Shown here piece after piece: positions 32,201 to 41,555 of a stretch of 64,000 bases of DNA. Both the position numbers and the translations under genes were made by a program. The stretch's first letter is position 1, and every line of letters begins with the position of its first letter. The stretch is from Trichomonas vaginalis G3 (Eukaryota > Parabasalia > Trichomonadida > Trichomonadidae), in contig NC_067204.1 in NCBI RefSeq assembly GCF_026262505.1, positions 20,119,300 through 20,183,299 on the forward strand. Reading direction: 5' to 3'. The notes below the pieces were generated by a model, which was not told the origin of the DNA, ran no database searches, and saw nothing but the letters and a program-made list of their open reading frames with translations.

Positions 32201-32338
32201 TTTGATCTGCTCAATTTGAGCGTTAAGATCTAGCTTTTCTTGTTTAAGAGTTTCTATTTGCTCTTGTAATTCTGCCTCGCGTGGGGAAATAGTTTGCTCC
32301 TCTCCGTCGGTGTTAGATTCTTGCTCAATGTCGCTCAT
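29270..32338 (-). CDS. Very long coiled-coil protein, unknown role
   Basis: A 1022-residue protein starting at MSDIEQESNTDGEEQ (an in-frame TTG 60 bp further out is ignored). It is almost continuous coiled coil from residue 20 to 980, rich in Lys, Glu, Gln, Asn and Leu, with breaks near 200-225 (Ser/Pro-rich), 320-335 (acidic) and 525-560. No motor or ATPase motif. The C-terminal 80 residues (MKPIDDHEYRFGVEKAFDEY) look like a short globular cap. It resembles golgin, tether or cytoskeletal proteins in composition only. An internal piece is duplicated at 23191-23782. The gene is convergent with prominin-like copy B, the same arrangement as copy A with the fragment. Confidence 0.78.
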   Translation of the reverse strand: MSDIEQESNTDGEEQTISPREAELQEQIETLKQEKLDLNAQIEQIKGFMDKYKQLSTENHNILTENGKLKRDIDDLQHRLQLSSETNKDLENQLKLEKEHHDQIRSAEYATMTEHVQTTKQNFQNKIDQLQKELEAAKQQLSSKDVETKLLKSKNDRLIQSSSRYFAEKFTNVDNLIEKFENGPDMRSMQRQAQQTPSSPSGLKSPAASLNNDNQVQALKQKNAMLKDKIYDLQDQIANLKDQLKKSNQENKREVNKLQAELDAANQENAMTKENHEHEVNDLINQLKNLKAEMKEKEKEQKKENDEDDIVVVGTRDVNPEEEKNSEDELKEQHEKIQEIQERHLQEITYLQKEVREKLNAAEEKIQELEAEKAALMQELKEATDNLEDSKSIINALQAKIDSLNLLNENYSQQIGKLREILLKKQEMQNQEEEEKPENQAEQEMNKLIEQLEQKVNELSQELSEAQLKNSELVNEGNELKGENLDLKHKLEDAEDKVKELEAEAKYRDMKQQTVQETQIPPSGWQFSSFPDELQIVIDKIAHNDALQDASKVQAIYRQINDYFTKEIEKRDEKASKANKDLSDLKEKISPIIVDISIALLQTASTLDQVIEDQGAKLLDAIKRLSKENDRLSTENNKMQGVIEGIGDVFEIEPESNDELVNQVAQFKQYIEVLADKLQKTQEKVKNMKVQRQNEIAESEQKYDELEQENTKLLDQTDILKAQLDQTKSQLNKTQQQYNEMTQHLSAEISERDITLDDKVEEERTQIITNMKSKFEDEKSQMNEEIKNLKSKQVELQSEANKLNRTISELTAENDKLKSEITNQQKEFDTYKSTTEERFDKEKNEMKNHYDATIKALGQRCSELSEDIANFAEELTQSEVKYNKLQKEKQTLIEDKRKLNEEKKRIQSSVEREKMLAEALAKTKIIEEQASSNEKLLLQKMKFEDEKKKLMNYFADKFRNFFSPMKPIDDHEYRFGVEKAFDEYKKLLAADEKIRKLLNAKQGQTTPDAVAQIIVNNDIKLQ

Positions 32339-33091
32339 TATTTTGTAAACTTTATTTTTTACAAAAATATAAATTACGACAATAGAAGATGTAAACAAAT
32401 TTTCACTTCAATTTGAAAAATTGAGACCTCCAAATCGAAGTTTTCTAATAATATCTATTTTCATATGAAAAATGAAATCGTATCCAATCTTTCAATTTTG
32501 GACTTTTCAGTTCTCAATTTTTTTATCAAAGTTGATGACCAAAAATCTGCCTATTTGATAGCTTGTATATACTGCATAGGTAATAGAATGGGCAAAAACA
32601 TATAACACCTCAAGTTAATTCAAGATTTTGTTTTATTCAAATTTAATTTCGTTTCATGAAACAAGACATGTTTACCAGCATGCCACATATAAGCAAAAAA
32701 TAATAAATGACGCTGAACAATTGTCTTCTTTATGTTTTTGTTAAAAATTGACAGTCAGATCAAGTTCTCATAGCCTTGGTTTTGGTATCTAAGATTTTGA
32801 AGGCAAGTAGAAAAGTTTTTCATGACAGTTTTCATTCCACTCAATTGATTAAATAATTTGCAGAATATTAATATAACATTTTATATTACCATAATCATTA
32901 ATTTTCTTATATCATAAGTGATACAAATATTCAACAATACATACTAAATTTATAACTTTTCAATATTCATAAATAAATCCGTAAACAAGGAATAATTGAA
33001 AATAATTCTGTCTATACACGGAACAATAATAAATCAAAAAAACGTATATTTAAATGGGTCTAATAAAAATATCTAGGGGCCATCAAAAACT
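32339..33091. other. Divergent promoter region, no gene seen
   Basis: About 750 bp between the coiled-coil gene and the B56 gene. It contains two copies of the motif aaaaattgag (near 32412, and in inverse near 32513). No other structure is supported. Confidence 0.45.
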
Positions 33092-34621
33092 ATGCTTACT
33101 AAACCGGGAAGAACAAAGAGTGGAAGTCTTTCAATCCCGTCTCGAAGTAAGATATTAGCACCACAACAACAAAAGAAACCACAGATTCCTCCAGTTGATC
33201 AAAGTCCAAGTCAAATTGATTTAGATGCTGATAAACAACCAATTTCAGATCTTCCTATGCCACCATTTCAAGTCGTTTCTTTTAGACATGGCCAAGCTGG
33301 TGATTTAATTCCATTACCTTCACTTTCGACAGCTCCAAATGGCGAAATTCCTCAATTAACGTATCAAAAAGTAAAACAATGTATGAGAATTTGTGACTTT
33401 TCTGATCCAAATACAGATGTTGTTAGTAAAGAAACAAAAAGAGTAACATTAAACGAATTAATCGATGTTTACTCGAATTCTAAGATAATTCCTCGTTTAA
33501 CAAGAGAATGTCATGCATCAGTTATTGAAATGTTCGCTACTAATGTCTTTCGTCCGATGCCTAACATTCCCCGTGCAGTTCTTATGTCAGATGATATTAC
33601 ATTTGAAGATTCTGCTTGGCCACATCTTAACTTAATCTATATACTATTCTTGAAGTTCCTAGAAGCGAATATTGACCAAAGAATTCTCCAATACCAGTTA
33701 TCTCCAAAATTTATTTCTCAATTGTTCGCTGTTCTTGAATTTCCAGATGAACGCGAAAGTTCCCAAGCTAAGGCTGTTATAGCCGCCATTTTCAACAAGG
33801 TTCCTCCTCAGCGTCCTTTACTTCGTTTCATTACAACATCAATTCTTTCCGGAGTTCCAGAAGGAGTCTCTTTCAACGCTACAGGACACTTGCTTGAACT
33901 TTATTACCTCTTTAACTCCCAAACATTGCCACCTTTGGCTCCAGCTCAGATTCAATCTTTCGAAAGGGTAATTTTACCCTTACACCTTTTAAGTGGTCTG
34001 AAGGCGTATCACGGACAACTTGTCAGATGTGTCTTGTTAATGGTACGAAAAGACGCAAGATTATGTCCAACACTTCTTAAGTTTTTGGTCACACATTGGC
34101 CATTGACATTAGATCAGAAAAGTGAACTTTTTATTGACGAAGTTGGCCAAGTAATTGAAGAAATGCTTCCTGCTGATTTGAGGACAGTCATGGGAAGTCT
34201 TCTAGAGTGTATAACATTTGCTGCGGAGAGTCCTTCGATGACATTAGCTGAAAAAGCTTTGAATTTTCTGAAAAACGAAAGAATTAAAAACGCAATCACA
34301 GAAAATCCAAATGAACTGATGTCAATGATATTCCCAACATTGTTTAGAGTTGCTAGAGAACATTGGCACAAGAATGTACAGCTCATTGCTCTACAGGTAA
34401 TGAATATATTGATGGAATTGGATCCAGTTGCTTTCAAAGCAAGTGCAAATGAATTTAAACAGAAAACAATGGTTGAAGGAACAAAGAAAGAGAAAAAGAA
34501 AATTCTTTGGCAGAAAGTCGCAAGTAAAGCCATCAAGAATGATAATACTATTGATGAAGCTTCTGTTCAGGCTGATATGGTCGCATATTTCGGTTATTCA
34601 GATTATAATGATAACACATGA
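33092..34621 (+). CDS. PP2A regulatory B subunit, B56/B' family
   Basis: A 509-residue protein. After a low-complexity, Pro/Gln-rich N-terminus (1-85) comes the all-helical HEAT-like B56 fold to about residue 470. Family-typical stretches are KQCMRICDFSDP, MFATNVFRPMP, FEDSAWPHLNLIYILFLKFLE, the HGQLVRCVLLMVRKDARLCP region and LFRVAREHWHKNVQLIALQV. B56 subunits bind the PP2A A/C core and select substrates with an LxxIxE motif. The length matches the family and the frame is intact. It ends with TGA. Confidence 0.93.
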   Translation: MLTKPGRTKSGSLSIPSRSKILAPQQQKKPQIPPVDQSPSQIDLDADKQPISDLPMPPFQVVSFRHGQAGDLIPLPSLSTAPNGEIPQLTYQKVKQCMRICDFSDPNTDVVSKETKRVTLNELIDVYSNSKIIPRLTRECHASVIEMFATNVFRPMPNIPRAVLMSDDITFEDSAWPHLNLIYILFLKFLEANIDQRILQYQLSPKFISQLFAVLEFPDERESSQAKAVIAAIFNKVPPQRPLLRFITTSILSGVPEGVSFNATGHLLELYYLFNSQTLPPLAPAQIQSFERVILPLHLLSGLKAYHGQLVRCVLLMVRKDARLCPTLLKFLVTHWPLTLDQKSELFIDEVGQVIEEMLPADLRTVMGSLLECITFAAESPSMTLAEKALNFLKNERIKNAITENPNELMSMIFPTLFRVAREHWHKNVQLIALQVMNILMELDPVAFKASANEFKQKTMVEGTKKEKKKILWQKVASKAIKNDNTIDEASVQADMVAYFGYSDYNDNT

Positions 34622-34865
34622 TAATAAGAATAAATAATTTTTGTTTGTTTTTTTATTTCATATGAAAATTATGTTTCTTCTTTCCAATGAAAAAATTATA
34701 ATTTTATCAAATAAAAAATTACTAAATATAAATGAAATTCCAAATAAATGAATAAGTATTAATGCTTATGATAACAAAGCATTTTGCGTTATTTTGTGGT
34801 TTTCGGAAAAAAAATTTTTATCACATTTTTATTAGTTTGTAGATAACAATGAAATAAAATATATA

Positions 34866-35685
34866 TCATACTAATACAAATACATAGAATGATGAGATAA
34901 ACAATCCAAACATTTGGGAAAAATAACAAATATGATGTGAATTTTTTATCCCGCATGAATTGATTCTAGCAAAAAGTCTAACTCTTGGCTCATAACCGCA
35001 AAACCCGGGAATTCCATTATTTAAATAAGTTCCAGCTAAATCAGGATTGCAATACATTCCAATTGCAAAGCACCAATCTTTATGTTGAGGCTGTCCATCA
35101 AGTAAAGCATGTTTGTAAGGATCTTTAACAAGACCTCCAAAATGCGAATACTGATCGGTGGAAACATCAGCTTGAATATCTGTATAGTTATAACCGTATG
35201 CATTTTTTGATACATTTCGATCTGTGTCAAAGTATGGATTAACAAGCTGCTTCCAAGAGTTGAATATATTTTTTTGAGGGTACTCAAGGATAAAATGGTA
35301 GAACCCATCTTCTGTTATAAACCTTCTTTCGTTAAGATGTGAAAGGATGGAATATTTCCCAGCAACATCAGCATCAAGCGCATCTTTTTCGTCCGAAAAA
35401 CACCGGTTAATGCTATGATTGTGCTCGAAAATCCGCAAATAGTAATATCCTTGATATTTTGCAGTAACAATCCCGTGATCGTAATATAATTCGAGGCCTA
35501 TTACCTAAAATCTCTCGTAAACTATTGAAAAATAAATATAAGAATGAAGCCTCCATGCACTTATAAATATGTGCAGTAATGATTGTTTTTGCAGAATCAT
35601 AAGAATCGCAGCTAAAACTGAGAATGTGAATTTTTGAGTGAATTAATATAGGTCGAGCTATTCCAAAAACTATCTCATAGCCCAT
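34866..35685 (-). pseudogene. Broken gene of an unrecognised (probably trichomonad-specific) family
   Basis: Two open frames on the minus strand together look like one former gene. The first part starts at an ATG (35685, MGYEIVFGIARPILIH) and runs to about 35500. The second continues in a frame shifted by one base, with GLELYYDHGIVTAK leading into about 190 residues with aromatic- and Gly-rich motifs (NPYFDTDRN, HFGGLVKDPYKHALL, CFAIGMYCNP) and a short hydrophobic end. The second part has no ATG near its start. I do not recognise the family; the composition suggests a beta-rich secreted or surface domain. One frameshift near 35500 is the visible defect. Confidence 0.55.
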
Positions 35686-35879
35686 AAAATCTGCACATGC
35701 ACTATTAATTAGATCCTTCTCATAACTTTTAATAAATTATCTAAAATATTTGAAAATAGACCATGCTCGTCGTAAGTCTGCATTTATTATGAAACAGTGT
35801 ATTGATAGTTAATCAAAAGCAAACAAACATTTTAAAGTATTTATTAAATAACAAAAATTAAAATCTAAAAAAATTAAAA

Positions 35880-38861
35880 TTAGAATAAAGGAGGTGCAGA
35901 TGCAGTTTGTCTTGGTATTTTTCTTTTGAGAGGTGATATTGACATAGGAATTGGCATCTTCACAGATCTCTTCAAACTTGTTTCGCTTGGAATCATCGGA
36001 ATTGTTATCTTTTTCTCTTTCTTTGTATAAGAAATTGTAGCAGACATTCCCTGCTGCAACTGCTTGATCTGGCTTGTTAACTCTCTTTCTCTTGACAGAG
36101 GTGCAAGTTCTGGAAGTTTCTTTGGCGGCGGTGGCGGTGGATTCTCCACATCTTGGTTCAAACGAGCCTTTGGATGATATCTTTCCATGTTTATGAACTC
36201 TTCCATTTGTTTAAGAGCTTCGAATGCGTCCAATTGTTTCTCTTCTTCATTTTCTGTTTTTGTTTTTTCTTGTTTATTTGTATCATTGTTTTGTTCTTCT
36301 TCTTGTGTTTCGTTGTTTTCAACCATCATCATTTTTTGCTGGTTTGGATCAACAAGATTAAATGGTTGGAATCTCATTGACATGTTTGGTTTAATTCTCT
36401 TTATATGCTTCGCTTCGATTTCGAATGGTTTTTGTATAATCCATGTACTTTTATCGTTGATGTCCCAATGAGAATCATCAACAAAAGTTCCGACAAATTC
36501 GAAATCAGGTGACCACAATCTTGCGCAATTATCAATTCCACATGTAACGACAAAGTTGTTTTCAATGACAGTGATTGAACTGATTTCATCTCTGTGCAAT
36601 CTATAGAAACCTTCTTTTTCTAATCTGACTTTGTCTTCACCTTCAATAATCACTGACCATTTCTTGAAATATCCCAATTCATCAGCTGTGTAAAGGAACT
36701 TTGTCTTGCTGTCGTAAGTGATCGCAGTCAAAGAAACACTGACTGTTAAGTCTTGGCAGAAGAAACTATCAACTTGTGTCAAATTTGGTATCGTAAAAAT
36801 TGACAAATAACCGTCACTGTCACCAACAAAAACAAATTGGTCTTCGACCAAACAAATTGTCTCAATTCCGCTATCGAGATCTTTTTTGGCCATGACTTTA
36901 TTGAGAACCGCATGGAAGCAAACAAGTTCTCCTGAGAATGTACCACTAACAATACCGTTTTTGAAGATGGCCAAACATGAAATATCATCATTATGACCTT
37001 TGAACCTTCTTGTGAGTTCAAATTTACCTTTTTCGACTTCTATATACATGAAAACTTCTCTGTCCCATCCTGCTCTTGCCAAAATGTCCTTTCCATCGAC
37101 AACTCCGGTGATCATTGTCGAAATTAGCAAATTTCCATCGAGTTTCATCTCTTCGAGTAATCCACCTGAGTTATAGTTCCATAAACTTAACGTATTTTCG
37201 TAAGATGAGGTAAATAATCTCCGACCAGATAAATCCAAACAAGCGGCTGAGATATCGCTGCTTTCTTTGTGATTAGTTATCTGTATAGCATTCAGTTTTC
37301 CTTTTTCCGCTGAATGAACTTTGATACAACAAGCTGTATCTACAGTAACTATGTCTCTGAACTCAGGAGAATAGAAACAGCCAATAATCTGGCGATTATG
37401 GGTTGCAATACTCTCGTTTTCGATGGAATAAGAGACCTCTTCGCCCCACATGTTGAGAGAATTTGCTGCAACTAATAAAACTTTTCTTCTATCATCGAAA
37501 ATGACAGCACTATATCTGTTCTCAGGTGACAAGAAAGATTGGTCCTGGAAAGCCCTTACTAATCGATAGTTTTGGGCATCCCATAATTTAAATTCTTTTT
37601 TGTTCGTAATTGTAAGGATATAGTTATCCCCAGATGTCGTATTATATTCAATCAAATGCGCAAGTACATTGTAATGGCCTCCAAGCTTGAAAATTTTTCT
37701 TGATGATTCGGCACTCCAAATGTAAGCATCTCTTGAGACTCCTATTGTAGCGATCATTCTCTGGCGCTCGCTATAAACAAATCTCATCATTGGTTCTTCT
37801 GAAATAAGTGACTGTATGATGTTAAAACTGTTATTAAAATTGTCGTAGCTCCAAAGATGGAGGGAACCATCAATACTCGATGAAGCAAAGCAGGATCTGT
37901 GCTTTATTGTAGCTATCTGTGTGATACTGTCATTATGGAATGATAATTTTGCCATTTTTGTGCATTTAAAATCTGTTCCTGATCTTCTCTTTGGCGCTGA
38001 TAGATTAAACACTTCAATTATACCTCTGTCATCACCAACAAAGAAAGTGGCGCAGTCTGTAACTAATTCGATGTCGGAAACATGTATAGTTGTTGGCATA
38101 TTGTATAATGGAGGTAAAGCGTTATCGATATTGTTTAAAGCAGCATTTGCTTCTTCTATTGTCATCAATTTAATCGCATTTCCTGATGGACTTGCGTCAA
38201 TTGTGATTGGTAATTTCGTAAATGTTTGTAAATCATAAAAAATGAGACGTCTTTGACTTGTTGCTAGAGCGAGAACTTGGTAAGTATCGAAAATGGTGCC
38301 TGTAATGTATTTTACGCCTTCGTTTATCATTCTTGTAAATGTTAAATCATTTATTTTCCATAATCTTACGGAATCTGTACTAATTGTTATATATTTATTT
38401 GTCCTGGAACTAATAAGTATTGTCGATATCATATCACGATGCACATGCGTTCTACCTGGCTGTGGAGTTTTAATTTTATCAATAAAGTGCGCTGCTTCGT
38501 TAGTTGTAGATCCTTGTACAATTGACGCATCTTTTACGAGATATTGAACAAGTCGATTCCATGTGATACGTCCTTCTTTATTTGCATCAATTTTTTTGAA
38601 TAAAAGTTCGAAATCTTCAGCAGAAATATGGCCATCTTGAATAACAGATTGAATACCTGATCTTTTCCATTGTTGTAGAGTGATGCTACCCACTTTATCA
38701 AGATCTGCATCCTCAAATTTTGTTCTTAATTTTGTCAAAAATCTTTGCTTCACAGCATTCTTTCTTTGTAATCGTTTTCTATCTATTCTTGAAATAGCAT
38801 CACGCGGTGGTTGTTTCCAAATATGAGTATCTTGCGGAGTTTCATGAAGAGAATCAAACAT
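35880..38861 (-). CDS. EF-hand and WD40 repeat protein
   Basis: A 993-residue protein. The N-terminus has two EF-hand-like motifs (DADLDKVGSITL near residue 51 and DANKEGRITW near 91). Residues of about 140-820 hold some 10-13 WD40 repeats, likely two beta-propellers (for example SFHNDSITQIATIKHRSCFA and HRDEISSITVIENNFVVTCG). The C-terminal 170 residues are disordered, with an acidic stretch, a poly-Pro run (PPPPPPKKLP) and a basic end. The layout resembles the EF-hand/WD40 proteins WDR49, WDR64 and EFCAB8, which are linked to cilia and sperm flagella; trichomonads have several flagella, so an axonemal role is plausible. The frame is intact. The call of domains is firm, the role is inference. 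Confidence 0.88.
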   Translation of the reverse strand: MFDSLHETPQDTHIWKQPPRDAISRIDRKRLQRKNAVKQRFLTKLRTKFEDADLDKVGSITLQQWKRSGIQSVIQDGHISAEDFELLFKKIDANKEGRITWNRLVQYLVKDASIVQGSTTNEAAHFIDKIKTPQPGRTHVHRDMISTILISSRTNKYITISTDSVRLWKINDLTFTRMINEGVKYITGTIFDTYQVLALATSQRRLIFYDLQTFTKLPITIDASPSGNAIKLMTIEEANAALNNIDNALPPLYNMPTTIHVSDIELVTDCATFFVGDDRGIIEVFNLSAPKRRSGTDFKCTKMAKLSFHNDSITQIATIKHRSCFASSSIDGSLHLWSYDNFNNSFNIIQSLISEEPMMRFVYSERQRMIATIGVSRDAYIWSAESSRKIFKLGGHYNVLAHLIEYNTTSGDNYILTITNKKEFKLWDAQNYRLVRAFQDQSFLSPENRYSAVIFDDRRKVLLVAANSLNMWGEEVSYSIENESIATHNRQIIGCFYSPEFRDIVTVDTACCIKVHSAEKGKLNAIQITNHKESSDISAACLDLSGRRLFTSSYENTLSLWNYNSGGLLEEMKLDGNLLISTMITGVVDGKDILARAGWDREVFMYIEVEKGKFELTRRFKGHNDDISCLAIFKNGIVSGTFSGELVCFHAVLNKVMAKKDLDSGIETICLVEDQFVFVGDSDGYLSIFTIPNLTQVDSFFCQDLTVSVSLTAITYDSKTKFLYTADELGYFKKWSVIIEGEDKVRLEKEGFYRLHRDEISSITVIENNFVVTCGIDNCARLWSPDFEFVGTFVDDSHWDINDKSTWIIQKPFEIEAKHIKRIKPNMSMRFQPFNLVDPNQQKMMMVENNETQEEEQNNDTNKQEKTKTENEEEKQLDAFEALKQMEEFINMERYHPKARLNQDVENPPPPPPKKLPELAPLSRERELTSQIKQLQQGMSATISYTKKEKKITIPMIPSETSLKRSVKMPIPMSISPLKRKIPRQTASAPPLF

Positions 38862-39374
38862 TACAAGAGAATTTTGTTGACTATTTTTGAATAAAATATG
38901 GAAAAACGTATATTTTACATTTTTCTGACAAAAATTGGAAATGAATTATAAGACCTGAAAGATTTCAATTCCCCTTTTTCATTATCTCTCGCTTTTTCAC
39001 GCACGCGATATCTTCTTTGAAGAAAGCATGTTTGGATAAATATACCTTAAGATTTAGTATATTTTCAAATCAAATACTAAAATTATGAAAGCATAGAACA
39101 TGTACATGTACATCTTCATTAAATAGATGCATTTCCCTCCCTCATTTATACCAAAGTTTCCCATAATTATACTTCAATAATTTTATTTTTCAAAATTTTA
39201 AAGAATTAGCTATATGTCTACTTTAACGAATATAATTCACTTCAAAATTTCATGATTGAAATTCTTGAGAAATCCGAAAGAATAAATATCAAAGCGAATT
39301 TCAAATTGATATTCATAATGAAATCGAATTATGAGAATCTAAAAAGTTAACTTTATATGAAAATTTCTGTTTAT
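38862..39374. other. Intergenic, no gene seen
   Basis: About 510 bp of AT-rich DNA between two minus-strand genes. No frame, repeat or RNA structure is supported. Confidence 0.45.
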
Positions 39375-40796
39375 TTAGATTAGTGCTTCACCAGTGCCAT
39401 CCTTAAAGGAATTTTTCTTCTTGCAGGCGAATTTCTTGATTAAGCAAGCGACGACGACAATAATAATCAATGAGACAATGCCGATGACGACATAGATAAT
39501 AATCATTATTACTGTGAGACCTGTAGTTTCGTCTCTCTCTTCATAGTTTAAGATATCGCCACCTGTGTTTGAGATCCTGAAAGCGTTATATTTGTTATAT
39601 AGTCTTGTATCACGAATAACATATGGAGATTTTGTAGATCCACCAACTTCAAACGTGATACTTGATTTCTTGTCCTGATTGTTAACATAAACAGAGACAA
39701 AGTTCTCATATTGATCCTTCTTCTCTGCCAATTTATTTCCATTAGCATCATAGTATGTTGAGACCTTATTATCTTCAACTTTGATATTTCCATCATTAGT
39801 TACAGCGAAAACACAGTATTGTGCTTGTTTTCCTCCATCAAGCTTGTAACTTATTGAACCGAACATTGTAATTATTTCTTTGCACTTCATTTCAGTCGAA
39901 TTCTTTGCAATTAAGAACTTTATATTGTCATTTCCCTTAATTCTGAAATAAGAATCATCAACAAATGATCATGCAACGATATCATGATTTACATTATAAG
40001 GAACTTTATGTTGATATGTGCCGGAGAATGCATCAATAGAATAATTCTCGTATTTAAGAATAAACATGTAAGATCTTGCTGAAACAACTAAGGCATATGA
40101 GCCATTAACATTGATATCGTACATACCATACTTGAAGTCTTTGATTTCAGGTAAAACGAGATATCCCCTGAGTACAGTTTCAAAATCTATAATATAATAT
40201 CTATCTAAATAAGTTTCTTTCTTTCCCTTATTGATACCAAAACTATTGAAACTAATATTCTCGGTTATGTAGTCAATCATGAATGTTGTATAAGTTAATT
40301 CAAGGTCAGTGTTCTTCTTCAATTCACGATATGAAGTTCCATCGAGGATATAGTTATCATATGCATAAATCTTGCCACTAAGTTTATCGTTGTTTCCATA
40401 AACAACAGATTTCGTTTCATGGGAATTTGCGAAAACAATGCATATATGTTTTGACTTGTAATCATATGCATTGAAGGATATAGGTACACTTTCATTCTCA
40501 TATTTGTTGAGAATAAAATCTAATGTAGTGCAATAACCCTTTTTGAGGCGAATTAAAGAATAATCTAAGACATTATTATCTGATTCAATAACTAATGTTT
40601 CTGGATTGTAGTAAATGCGTTTAAGTGTCTGTTTATTGACAGTGAACTTTTCTGGTGTTGGGAAAATAACAATAGAATCGTAGTTTTCAACAGAAGAGAA
40701 TGTTAACTCAAGTTTAGCCTGAACTTGATCTGAAAATGATCCAGGAGTTTCAATTACTTTGGAAAGTGCATGAGAAGTCAATAAGAAACCAAGCAT
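39375..40796 (-). pseudogene. Type I membrane protein family, copy with one in-frame TGA
   Basis: A 474-codon frame that is colinear with the intact paralogue at 50862-52274. It opens with MLGFLLTSHALSKVIETPGS, a short signal peptide, and closes with a membrane span (TVIMIIIYVVIGIVSLIIIV) and a basic tail ending in TGEALI. The only visible defect is a TGA at about 39970 where the paralogue has TGG (Trp) in SVAWSFANN; reading continues in the same frame afterwards. TGA is a normal stop elsewhere in this window, so this is likely a young pseudogene or a truncated secreted form. The domain between signal and anchor is beta-rich, with many Tyr/Asn and sequons; the family is unknown to me. Confidence 0.8.
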
Positions 40797-41555
40797 TGTA
40801 TGGAATAACTTCGCAGTAACTTTTTCAATTTTTTCAGAACATTTGGATCATCATTCAATCTCAACCGCTCTCTCAATTTTCAGTATTGAAAACCATGTAA
40901 GATTTGGCAATTCAAATCATGAAAATTAGTCACCAATGATGATTTTAGAGTTAGATTAGAGAAGTGGAACATTATTGGGAAGAATCTAATTGATTTTGGG
41001 AAATTCGAAATTTAAAATTTGTTTTCAGAATTATTTCCTAATATTTTCTCAACCAATGCATTATGCCAGACTCATCCATATAGAATTCGAAGATTAATTA
41101 ATTTAATTTTATTGTTTGAAATTTTCATATTGCGTGCAAGCAGGAATCAAAATAGTATTTGTAATTACATTAATTACTATATTGATTTTATATCGTATTC
41201 ATATAAATATCAGAATAATTTGCAATTAGATATTAAGATCATAGTAGTTGCAATGTTTTCCAGACAATTTGTGATTGGAATTGCTTTGTTGGATTATGAG
41301 GATTTCAACATTTTTGATCCTGATATGCCATTGCTTCTTAAGGGATGAAGCACTATGGGAGATGACGAACTACTGTTCTCCAAAGGAGTTTGAGATGTAC
41401 CTCAGAATATGAGAGCTGAAGTTAGACAATGTGAAGATTTCTTAGTCATCAATATTAATGATTGTTCATTTGAATATATGTCAATTATTATTATTTACTT
41501 CAATGCAAAATCGGATATAGATAAACATTGATCAAAATAAAATTCATAAAATTTA
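40797..41555. other. Intergenic, possible decayed coding DNA
   Basis: About 760 bp. Right after the membrane-protein gene (minus strand) comes an upstream region shared with its paralogues (motif aaaattgagag at 40871-40880 in inverse). An open stretch at 41019-41348 starts at TTG and is not recognised. Confidence 0.4.

Noticed and set aside
41019-41348. 110-codon open stretch
   Set aside because: It starts at TTG, has AT-driven composition (many I, N, Y), and resembles no family.
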